A stretch of DNA of 5,469 bases from Phycisphaerae bacterium (GTDB lineage: Bacteria > Planctomycetota > Phycisphaerae > UBA1845). The translations under genes were made by a program, and so were the position numbers. Location of the stretch: positions 1 to 5,469 of the forward strand of contig JAJDDS010000412.1 in the NCBI GenBank assembly GCA_029260195.1, given 5' to 3'. Each line of letters opens with the position of its first letter. Positions within the stretch are counted from its first letter, which is position 1. Positions 1 through 5,469 of the stretch are shown here, one piece after another. The notes below the pieces were generated by a model. That model did no database searches. It was not told the origin of the DNA and saw only the letters and a list, made by a program, of their open reading frames with translations.

Positions 1-1027
1 TCGCGTCACCGGGATGCAGTTCGACCCCCCGGTCCGCCCACTGAATCGCTTCGTCGACTTTCCCCAACCGCATCAGCAACCGAGACCCCTCGAGGAGCAG
101 ATCAGCCGGCGGATGATCCCCCGCGCGGCGCGAAGCCTCCCGGACCCACCCCAGCGCAGCCACCAGACCCTGCATCGCCGTTACCTGCGCTTGTTCCTGC
201 AGCAGCTCCGACATCCTCATGCAGGAGCGGACGTCCGCCGGATCCTCCTCGACCTTCAGCGCGACCACGCCGAGCACCGTTTCGATGCACTGATCCAGCT
301 TCGCCAGCGACTCCGCATCGCCGCCCGCGTCACGGACTCTGATTTCCGCCTTCTCTTTCGCGAACAACGCCGCACGGTTCGCAAGATCGAACTGCTTCCC
401 GAGAAGGAGAATCTCAGTCAGCAGCAGGTACGTGTCCGCGTCGGCCGCCCCACCGAGCAACTGAATGCCCTCCTGGACACGATCGATGGCTTCCTGTGGG
501 TTCAGCAATTTCGACTCGACTCGGGCCAACGAAAGGTAGGCTTCCGGAGATCGCGGATCGAGTTCGATCGCCTTCTCCAGCGTCGGTTTCGCCATCTTGT
601 AGAACTGCATCTCGGTGTAGACGCGTCCCAGGATTCGATGTGCCTCCGGATCGTTCTGCCCTCCGCGACTCTCCGTCCATTCCACGAGGCTGTTGAGCGC
701 CTGCGCCGCCCGATCACTCAAAATCAGCAATCGCCCCTGGTAGTACTTCGCCCGGAGGTTCCCCGAATCGCGTTCAAGTACAAATCGAAGCCGAACGCTC
801 ACCCTCTGGCCCGCCTCCTGCATACCGTCACCGCGAGCCTCCGCGATCCGCAAATCCACCAGCGCCTCGTCCAACGCCTTCACAACCTCCACCGACGACG
901 CGCTGTCAGCGCTTACGGGGGGTGGCTGCGGAAGGGACGGAGACTTGCGCTGCGCCAAAAGCCGCGCCGACAACGTCGACGCGACAATCGCAGCCACCAA
1001 CGTGATCAGTAGACGATGTCGATTCAT
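1..1027 (-). CDS. TPR-repeat protein with N-terminal signal/anchor (3' end outside window)
   Basis: The frame is open from an ATG at 1027 to the left edge, giving 342 residues with no stop, so the C-terminus is missing. The N-terminus (MNRHR, then a hydrophobic stretch at residues 6-19, then SARLLAQ) looks like a signal peptide or membrane anchor, followed by a Pro/Ser-rich linker at about 29-45. The rest is helical and Ala/Leu/Glu-rich. Residues 127-160 form a near-canonical 34-residue TPR: L133, G134, Y137, A146, A153 and P158 fall on the expected positions. Further, weaker TPR-like units lie at about 91-124, 161-194, 197-230 and 308-341. TPR domains are protein-binding scaffolds; no catalytic motif is visible, so the role is probably as a periplasmic or envelope-associated adaptor (inference). 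It has its own promoter, and no clear Shine-Dalgarno precedes the ATG. A link to the flagellum is suggested only by position. A long antisense frame over the same DNA is a composition shadow. Confidence 0.85.
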   Translation of the reverse strand, partial: MNRHRLLITLVAAIVASTLSARLLAQRKSPSLPQPPPVSADSASSVEVVKALDEALVDLRIAEARGDGMQEAGQRVSVRLRFVLERDSGNLRAKYYQGRLLILSDRAAQALNSLVEWTESRGGQNDPEAHRILGRVYTEMQFYKMAKPTLEKAIELDPRSPEAYLSLARVESKLLNPQEAIDRVQEGIQLLGGAADADTYLLLTEILLLGKQFDLANRAALFAKEKAEIRVRDAGGDAESLAKLDQCIETVLGVVALKVEEDPADVRSCMRMSELLQEQAQVTAMQGLVAALGWVREASRRAGDHPPADLLLEGSRLLMRLGKVDEAIQWADRGVELHPGDA

Positions 1028-1089
1028 GATCGCAGGCTCGCTATGTCAGAGGTTCCGGAAGACTCCCGGTCATACTACCGCGCCCGGAG

Positions 1090-1119
1090 ACTATAGGTTC
1101 GCCCGCGTTCGGCGGTCAA
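1090..1119 (-). promoter_or_regulatory. Predicted sigma70-type promoter of the TPR gene
   Basis: On the minus strand TTGACC (1119-1114, 5 of 6 to TTGACA) is followed after 18 bases by TATAGT (1095-1090, 5 of 6 to TATAAT). Transcription would start near 1083, leaving a leader of about 56 bases before the ATG at 1027. This is the best housekeeping-type promoter match I found in the window's gaps. It suggests that the TPR gene is transcribed independently of fliD-fliS. The start site is inferred, not observed. Confidence 0.6.
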
Positions 1120-1124
1120 GACCA

Positions 1125-1167
1125 CGTCGCGCCGAACAGGGAGGTCGAGCCGACACGGCGCGCGACG
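1125..1167 (-). terminator. Possible weak hairpin after fliS
   Basis: On the minus strand CGTCGCGC (1167-1160) and GCGCGACG (1132-1125) are perfect 8-base complements separated by 27 bases, starting just after the fliS stop codon. No run of U follows, and the loop is long, so this is not a typical intrinsic terminator. It could be a Rho-dependent end, an mRNA 3' stabilising stem, or chance pairing in GC-rich DNA. Its place between the end of fliS and the -35 box of the next gene is what makes a transcript boundary plausible. Confidence 0.25.
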
Positions 1168-1169
1168 CA

Positions 1170-1616
1170 CTAGCCCTCGAACGCCACCCCACCGTCGGCG
1201 GACTGCGGCGAAGGCGTGTCGCTAGATCGAGCCGCCCGCTCCTGTGAAACCTTGTCCAGCAGCATCACCCACGTCTCTCGCTGATGCCGAAGGATCTGCA
1301 GGGCGTCGTCGATATCGCCAACGTCCCGGCGAACGTTCGCGGAAACCAGCTTGCGATACACGAAGTTGTACAGCGCAGCCATCTGATCGCACAACTCCGC
1401 GTTGACGTCCGGCCGAAGGCCCGCTTCCATCTCAAGAACGATACGCTGCGCTCGACTCAGCGATTCGTAGATTTGTTCGAAATCCCGTTTCTCAATGGCC
1501 TCACGACCTTTCGTCGCATGCCGAATCGCCCCGTCGAACAGCATGAGCTGAAGCTGCTCCGGGGTCGCCTGGAGAATCGCGTTTCGCAAATAGCTGTGCG
1601 GTGCCAGTGTGCCCAT
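1170..1616 (-). CDS. fliS: Flagellar export chaperone FliS
   Basis: This 148-residue protein is the cytoplasmic chaperone that binds the C-terminal helix of newly made flagellin, prevents premature polymerisation and helps deliver it to the flagellar type III export gate. Family landmarks are visible. The N-terminal segment at residues 9-32 has YLRNAILQATPEQL followed by LMLFDGAIR, the FliS signature. A second helix at about 45-66 ends in LEMEAGLRPDVN, and LYNFVYRKLVSAN at 82-94 is the typical LYxYxxxxLxxAN block. RETW at 113-116 corresponds to the common REAW end of the last helix. A 30-residue Ser/Pro-rich tail follows. The ATG at 1616 was chosen because it puts the signature where FliS proteins start and gives a near-normal length (usual range about 120-150). 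The frame stays open to an ATG at 1871, but the extra 85 residues are Arg-rich and unlike FliS. The Shine-Dalgarno is weak (GAG directly before ATG). The gene ends with TAG. Confidence 0.93.
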   Translation of the reverse strand: MGTLAPHSYLRNAILQATPEQLQLMLFDGAIRHATKGREAIEKRDFEQIYESLSRAQRIVLEMEAGLRPDVNAELCDQMAALYNFVYRKLVSANVRRDVGDIDDALQILRHQRETWVMLLDKVSQERAARSSDTPSPQSADGGVAFEG

Positions 1617-1890
1617 CTCAATCGGTCTATCGGCGGCGAAAAACGTCCGAAACACGTAATTCCGGGATGACTGTCGCCGCCGATAACCCCGCTCGATGCT
1701 CACCGCAGCCTCGAACGCCGGACGTCGCGCCTCGCGCAAATCGCGTCTTCTCAGAGCCGCGCCAATAAGGAAGCGGAAAACTTCCCCGCCGCGCCCGTGA
1801 GGAAACGAATCCGTCGTGTGCGTGACAACCGCTCCCTGACGGTCGCGGCGCTGACCGGAAAGCGTCGTCAACTCCGAACCAGTGCCAGCC
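1617..1890. other. 274-base fliD-fliS intergenic region
   Basis: No convincing gene is seen here. The fliS frame happens to stay open through it, but the conceptual peptide is Arg-rich and resembles nothing I recognise. The only clear structure is the 12-bp inverted repeat at 1628-1685. I found no convincing sigma70, sigma28 or sigma54 promoter reading toward fliS. The gap is long for two genes that act together, so it may hold an unrecognised promoter or an untranslated leader. Confidence 0.6.
1628..1685. repeat. Perfect 12-bp inverted repeat before fliS
   Basis: TATCGGCGGCGA at 1628-1639 and its exact reverse complement TCGCCGCCGATA at 1674-1685 enclose 34 bases. The proximal arm ends 11 bases upstream of the fliS ATG. 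In RNA this would form a GC-rich stem next to the start codon; in DNA it could be a paired binding site. The arms also resemble the sigma28 -10 box (GCCGATAA), exactly on the plus strand and with one mismatch on the minus strand, but neither has a matching -35. Function is inferred; the repeat itself is read directly. Confidence 0.7.
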
Positions 1891-4800
1891 CTAGAGCCCG
1901 CCCGTCGCGCCGGCAGCCGCGCTCGAGATGACCCCGAGCGCCGACTGCGCTCCCTGCAGATTTGATAGCGCCGACTCGAGTCCCTGGAATTGCCGCTGAA
2001 GACGCGACCGCTTGCGCGCCAACGAATCCTCCAGCCGGCTTATCCGATCGTTGAAGAGTTCCTCACGGTCACCGAGCAACCGATCCCGGCGCGGCAGCAG
2101 ACCATCGAAGCTGTTCGTCAGATCGTCCAGAATCTCCTCCATCCGATCGCCGATACCGCCCTCCTCGGCGGTGAACAGCGCCTCAATCGCCTCCGGATCC
2201 TCGTTGAACAAATCCCGGAACTTGTTTTCATCGAAGCTAAGCCGACCCCCGTTCCCGGTGCTGACACCGATCAACACGAGCCGATTCAGCCCCTCCGGAG
2301 CCCCGGGCACGCGCGTGATCGCCACCGTGCGAAGCCGGTTCCGTATCTGGTTCACCGCGCTGTCGCCGAATAGTAGCCCCCGATCCCCCGTCTCCGGATC
2401 GAACGAGGTGTGCTCGTCGATCGAATCCAGCGCTCCATTGAAACTGCTCACGAAGTTTCCAAGGTCCGTCACGATCCGCTCGATGTCACGAGAAACGCTC
2501 AGCTCGACCGGCTCATCGGACGTCCCCACAAGGTCGATCGTCACGTTCTCCAGAACACCCGATAGCGTGTTCGTCGAACTGGTCAGCACGATCGGGTTGG
2601 TCGCACCCGCCCCCCCGAAGAACACGACGGCGTCGCTCGCCTCAACCAACGTGTCGAACGACAACCCCGTCGACCCGGCATCCAGCGTCAGTTGCCCGTC
2701 GCGTCCGGACACCAGCGAACTGATAACCAAATGAAACGGCGAGTCTCCGCTCCCGTCATTGACAATCGACGCAGAGACGTCGATACCCAACTCGTCGATC
2801 TTGGTCTCGACGTCCGCCAGTGTGTCATCGGCGTCGACCTCGACGCGAAACTCGAACGACCCGTCGATCCGCTGCCGCGTCTCCCCGTTCGCCTCAAAAG
2901 TCCTCCCCTCGCCAGCGATGTTGAGATCCCGCGCCGTTCGTCCGCCGCTCACGTCAGCCACCGAGAACACCCCGGTTCCGCCCGTTGAGTCGAGCAACTC
3001 AATTCCGTCCCCGTTGTCGTTGATTCTCGCCTCAAGTCCGACGTCATCACCGAGGGCGTTGATCAACCGCAGCACGTCGCCGACAGTGCGCTGGTTCTCG
3101 TTCAGCGTCACCGTGATCGCAGTACCGTCAGACGCCGTAATCGCGAACGCTCCCTTGGACACGCCGCGCCCCAGATTCAGCTCCGTCAGCGCCGTCGCCG
3201 TCGATACGTACTGGAGCTGCGCATTGCCTGTCGATAGAACGCCACCGGCCGACTGAACGTCGCCGTTCTCCAGATCGAACAGGTCCGCCACCGTCGTCCC
3301 AGCCGACCCCACATCCTTCATCCGCATCGCACCCCCGCCGCCGGACGTGTCCTCGAACACCAATCCGTTACCGGCGTCATTGAGTCGCGCGGTGATCCCC
3401 ACCGACGCGGAAGCCGTCGCCGCGTTGACCCGGTCGACAAAATCCTGAACCGTCGCCGGCGGATCGGACGTGAAGTTGATGTTGACCTGCGCCCCGGCGG
3501 CGTCGGTGAACTTGACCTCGCCGAGCTCAATACCGCTGCCACCGCGGAGCGTACTCAGCAGCACCGAATTGAGTCCCGCCAATGCATCGCGGGCGACATA
3601 ACTCCCACCCACGGACTGCCCCACCGGCTCGCCGTCCTCCACGCCGCTCAGTAGCCCCAACTGCGCCGCCGCCGTCGACGCATCCTCTCCCGCGCGCACC
3701 ACGAACTCATCGCCCGACAGACTGGTCAGCTTGATCCCCCGCCCGCTGTCGCTGATTGCCGCCACCACCTCCTCGTTACGCACGACGTTCCCCGGGTCGC
3801 TGGCATCCACGGCGTAGTTGATGGCTCGCAGCACATCGCCCAGCGTGTCCACGCGGTAAACCTCGCTCCCTGTAATCAGCGCCGCGTCCGAGTCCGCCAG
3901 GATACCCAGGTCCGCACCGGCGTGTCCGCTGACATCCTCGATCTTGAAATTCACGGTTTCCGCCCCAGACTCCGGAACCGAATTGTCGCGCAACAGAAGC
4001 TGTCCCGAAACCGCACCCAGCGACACTTCTAGATCCAACCCAGCCCCCTCGATCAGATCGATGACTTCGCCGATGGTCTCCACATCGTCGTCGATCTCGA
4101 TCTCCGCCGACGCGCCGGTCTGGTTGGTGATGCGGATGACCCCCACCCGCACAGCGTTGCCATTGTTGAGCTGATTGAGATGCGTCTGATGGGTCAGCAC
4201 GTCGCGCAGCCCCACCGTAAACGTGTTGCCGCCGACCGCGACCTCGATATCCTCGTTCAACACGCCCACGCCGACGCCATTGCCATCGTTGAGTTGCCCC
4301 AGCCGAGTTCCGTCGTGCAGAAAGATGATCGCATCGCCGACGATCTCACCGTCGCCGACCTGGGCGATCCCGAGATCCTCAGCCGCATGTCCCCCGGCGA
4401 GGTCACGAATGTTGATGGTCCCCCCGGCTTGGTCCTCGATCACCAGGTGGTCACTCGCCACGCGAGCAAATACCGCGACGTCCGTTCGGCTATTGATCTC
4501 GCCGACCACGTCCTGAACGGTCAGCGCCGTGCCAAGATCGATCACCGCGCGATCGCCCGTGCTGTCCGTGATTTCGATGGACCCCCGGCGCATCCCCGCG
4601 CCGCCGTTCAGACGGTCGAGCGTCGTCGCCTGATTCAAACGCCCGTTACCCAACTCGATCGCCAGCGAGCCCAACCCAACCGGTTGGCTGCCGGTGTTGG
4701 CAAACCCCTCGCTGATCAACTGATGATTGCTGACGAGCGATTTGACCTGGAATTGAAACGTCCCCGGCGAGGCATTCTCCGCGGCGATCGCGGTGAGCAC

Positions 4801-5049
4801 GTTGTCATTACTGCTGACCGCCGTCGCCGCACGAAAGAACGCCGGCTCGTCGAACCGTGCGGTCGTTCCCTGCAACCCAAGTAGCCGCGCGGATATCTCA
4901 GCCAGCGCCGTCCGCTGCGTTTGCAGATTCGTAATACGTGTCTGCAAGAGCGTCAGAGGTCTCGCCTCCAGCGCAATCAGTTGGTCGATGATGGACTGCG
5001 TCGGCAAACCGGAGATCAACCCGATGCCGCTGCTAATCGTACCGGACAT
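1891..5049 (-). CDS. fliD: Flagellar filament cap protein FliD (HAP2), expanded multi-repeat form
   Basis: FliD caps the growing filament tip and folds exported flagellin subunits into the lattice; it leaves through the flagellar type III system, so no signal peptide is expected. The protein is 1052 residues, against roughly 450-500 in enterobacteria and pseudomonads. The FliD N-terminal domain covers about 4-108: ISSGIGLISGLPTQSIIDQLI, then a coiled-coil at about 19-62 and the GTFQFQVKSL block. The C-terminal domain covers about 818-1045, with NPIVLTSSTNTLSGVLENVTIDL, LGNFVSSFN, GLLFGDSAV, GGRLSFDENKF and a terminal coiled-coil at about 985-1035. Between them, 138-800 holds repeated flagellin-hook-IN-like modules. 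The whole sequence has no Cys and no Trp and is strongly acidic. The ATG at 5049 has a strong Shine-Dalgarno and gives the family N-terminus; the stop is TAG. It lies 274 bases before fliS, its usual partner. Long frames on the opposite strand are shadows. Confidence 0.97.
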   Translation of the reverse strand: MSGTISSGIGLISGLPTQSIIDQLIALEARPLTLLQTRITNLQTQRTALAEISARLLGLQGTTARFDEPAFFRAATAVSSNDNVLTAIAAENASPGTFQFQVKSLVSNHQLISEGFANTGSQPVGLGSLAIELGNGRLNQATTLDRLNGGAGMRRGSIEITDSTGDRAVIDLGTALTVQDVVGEINSRTDVAVFARVASDHLVIEDQAGGTINIRDLAGGHAAEDLGIAQVGDGEIVGDAIIFLHDGTRLGQLNDGNGVGVGVLNEDIEVAVGGNTFTVGLRDVLTHQTHLNQLNNGNAVRVGVIRITNQTGASAEIEIDDDVETIGEVIDLIEGAGLDLEVSLGAVSGQLLLRDNSVPESGAETVNFKIEDVSGHAGADLGILADSDAALITGSEVYRVDTLGDVLRAINYAVDASDPGNVVRNEEVVAAISDSGRGIKLTSLSGDEFVVRAGEDASTAAAQLGLLSGVEDGEPVGQSVGGSYVARDALAGLNSVLLSTLRGGSGIELGEVKFTDAAGAQVNINFTSDPPATVQDFVDRVNAATASASVGITARLNDAGNGLVFEDTSGGGGAMRMKDVGSAGTTVADLFDLENGDVQSAGGVLSTGNAQLQYVSTATALTELNLGRGVSKGAFAITASDGTAITVTLNENQRTVGDVLRLINALGDDVGLEARINDNGDGIELLDSTGGTGVFSVADVSGGRTARDLNIAGEGRTFEANGETRQRIDGSFEFRVEVDADDTLADVETKIDELGIDVSASIVNDGSGDSPFHLVISSLVSGRDGQLTLDAGSTGLSFDTLVEASDAVVFFGGAGATNPIVLTSSTNTLSGVLENVTIDLVGTSDEPVELSVSRDIERIVTDLGNFVSSFNGALDSIDEHTSFDPETGDRGLLFGDSAVNQIRNRLRTVAITRVPGAPEGLNRLVLIGVSTGNGGRLSFDENKFRDLFNEDPEAIEALFTAEEGGIGDRMEEILDDLTNSFDGLLPRRDRLLGDREELFNDRISRLEDSLARKRSRLQRQFQGLESALSNLQGAQSALGVISSAAAGATGGL
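2650..4638 (-). repeat. fliD: Region of fliD encoding flagellin-hook-IN-like repeat modules
   Basis: Residues 138-800 of FliD contain diverged copies of one module. A full copy runs: a header like LxxLNGGxG, a strand G-x-I-x-I-T-D-x-x-G, a TVxDVVxxIN helix, a strand pair with NDxGxGLxLxD, then DVxGGxxAxDLGI. Copies are at about 144-229 (4363-4620), 291-385 (3895-4179), 498-593 (3271-3558) and 621-713 (2911-3189). Partial copies are at about 250-286 (header and strand only), 397-469 (helix onward, no header) and 728-798 (degenerate, leading into the C-terminal domain). In other FliD proteins such modules form surface-exposed domains of the cap. The count is by eye and boundaries are approximate. 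Confidence 0.8.
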
Positions 5050-5051
5050 GA

Positions 5052-5059
5052 ATCACCTC
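5052..5059 (-). promoter_or_regulatory. Strong Shine-Dalgarno of fliD
   Basis: The minus strand reads GAGGTGAT, two bases before the ATG at 5049. All eight bases match the complement of the 16S rRNA 3' end (AAGGAGGTGATC). The AGG core is about 6 bases from the start codon. This fixes the fliD start and contrasts with the weak sites before fliS and the TPR gene. Confidence 0.8.
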
Positions 5060-5068
5060 GTGCTCCAA

Positions 5069-5088
5069 GGGGCTGCGCTCGCCGCCCC
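5069..5088 (-). promoter_or_regulatory. GC-rich leader hairpin candidate before fliD
   Basis: On the minus strand GGGGC (5088-5084) pairs with GCCCC (5073-5069), and an inner GCG/CGC pairing extends the stem after one mismatch. The stem would end 9 bases before the fliD Shine-Dalgarno. Such a structure could affect ribosome access, but short GC stems are frequent by chance in DNA of this composition. Confidence 0.3.
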
Positions 5089-5113
5089 CAGGCGCCGCCC
5101 CGGTTCAAGACAC

Positions 5114-5131
5114 CGACATGTCTATCGACAT
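5114..5131. repeat. Overlapping small palindromes upstream of fliD
   Basis: CGACAT occurs twice, at 5114-5119 and 5126-5131, with 12 bases between starts. GACATGTC at 5115-5122 is a perfect 8-base palindrome, and ATGTC (5118-5122) pairs with GACAT (5127-5131) around TATC. The spacing of the direct copies is near one helical turn, so a protein-binding site is possible. No known operator consensus was recognised. Confidence 0.3.
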
Positions 5132-5169
5132 CCCCAAACGCCACCCTGGATGCAACAATGGGACGAACC

Positions 5170-5188
5170 ACGCGCAAGAATTGCGCGT
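5170..5188. repeat. 8-bp inverted repeat, 3-base loop, upstream of fliD
   Basis: ACGCGCAA (5170-5177) and TTGCGCGT (5181-5188) are exact reverse complements around GAA. It lies about 85 bases past the stop of the upstream partial gene and 120 bases before fliD. A tight stem-loop is possible, but no U-run follows on the minus strand, so it is not a standard intrinsic terminator. An operator is an alternative. Confidence 0.4.
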
Positions 5189-5271
5189 CACCCCAAAACG
5201 GCGTCTCGTTCCAACACGGATCATCACCCAGGCTTGCGGCTTCGCGGACGCCAACCCAGACACCCAACGCC

Positions 5272-5469
5272 TCACGGCGTCTGCTCGATCGCTTCCGCAA
5301 ACATCGCCAGTTCAGCTCCCAATTCCGTCCCGGCGAACGCGCCCGCCGTTGCGTTGAGATCGGCGGCGAAGTCGGCCACATCACCCGGACTCATCGTCGA
5401 AACCGTGGACACCGCCAATTCCGCCCGCTCCGACGCCGTCAACGGATCGTCCGCCGTCCCGAAAGCAGC
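5272..5469 (-). CDS. Unrecognised protein, C-terminal 65 residues only
   Basis: The minus-strand frame is open from the right edge to a TGA at 5274-5272, giving 65 residues that begin AAFGTADDPLTASERAEL and end AMFAEAIEQTP. The start lies outside the window. The fragment is Ala-rich, acidic and probably helical, with no Cys or Trp and no membrane segment. I do not recognise the family: it lacks the C-terminal pattern of flagellin and does not look like FlaG or CsrA, which are common neighbours of fliD. The codons favour G or C at third positions, as in fliD, and the frame ends cleanly before a 222-base gap, which supports real coding. Because the gap before fliD is long, co-transcription is uncertain. 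Confidence 0.65.
   Translation of the reverse strand, partial: AAFGTADDPLTASERAELAVSTVSTMSPGDVADFAADLNATAGAFAGTELGAELAMFAEAIEQTP

Noticed and set aside
14..1012. 332-codon open frame on the plus strand
   Set aside because: It is antisense to the TPR gene; its translation is Arg/Gln/Leu-rich without recognisable domains, while the minus strand gives clear TPR motifs and a signal sequence.
1679..1686. Exact GCCGATAA, the sigma28 -10 box, on the plus strand
   Set aside because: It points toward fliD rather than fliS, has no TAAA-type -35 at 15 bases, and is explained as part of the 12-bp inverted repeat. The minus-strand copy, GCCGATAG, also lacks a -35.
1170..1871. fliS starting at the upstream ATG (1871)
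   Set aside because: This adds 85 Arg-rich residues not typical of FliS; the ATG at 1616 gives the family N-terminus and normal length.
1876..1887. TGGCAC on the minus strand, like a sigma54 -24 element
   Set aside because: The required GC at the -12 position is absent, so the core GG-N10-GC pattern fails.
4180..4884. Plus-strand open frame of 234 codons, and shorter ones at 2012-2734 and 2759-3256
   Set aside because: All lie opposite fliD, whose identity is certain; their compositions are those of GC-rich antisense shadows.
5233..5254. GG-N10-GC pattern on the minus strand upstream of fliD, a possible sigma54 site
   Set aside because: Only the invariant dinucleotides and the TTGGC part match; the -12 half reads AAGC rather than TTGC, which is too weak in GC-rich DNA.
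5016..5384. Minus-strand open frame of 122 codons spanning the fliD upstream gap
   Set aside because: It overlaps both the fliD start and the C-terminus of the upstream partial gene in another frame, with an Arg-rich translation lacking any family features.

Overview
The window is a GC-rich stretch of bacterial chromosome holding part of a flagellar filament-assembly locus, with all supported genes on the minus strand. The probable source is a member of the Planctomycetota. This is an inference from the unusually long filament-cap protein, whose middle is a series of flagellin-hook-IN-type repeats with LNGG-like headers, a layout I recall from planctomycete FliD proteins. The mostly weak ribosome-binding sites fit this but do not prove it.

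Layout in transcription order (right to left). (1) 5272-5469: the last 65 codons of an unrecognised gene that starts outside the window. (2) 5050-5271: a 222-base gap with small inverted repeats, a GC-rich leader hairpin and a strong Shine-Dalgarno for the next gene. (3) 1891-5049: fliD, encoding a 1052-residue filament cap protein (hook-associated protein 2), about twice the size of enterobacterial FliD. (4) 1617-1890: a 274-base gap containing a perfect 12-bp inverted repeat just before the next gene. (5) 1170-1616: fliS, the flagellin export chaperone. (6) 1028-1169: a short gap with a possible weak transcript end after fliS and a good sigma70-type promoter for the next gene. (7) 1-1027: a gene for an exported or membrane-anchored tetratricopeptide-repeat (TPR) protein, cut off by the window edge before its stop codon.

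FliS keeps flagellin unpolymerised in the cytoplasm and delivers it to the flagellar export apparatus. FliD sits at the filament tip and folds the exported flagellin into place. The pairing fliD-fliS is classical. The TPR gene appears to be a separate transcription unit with its own housekeeping promoter, and its link to motility is unproven.

I see no mobile element, CRISPR array, tRNA, rRNA or defence system, and no evidence of a wholly new system. The most interesting points are the modular expansion of FliD and its lack of cysteine and tryptophan, the inverted repeat before fliS, and the unidentified gene upstream of fliD.
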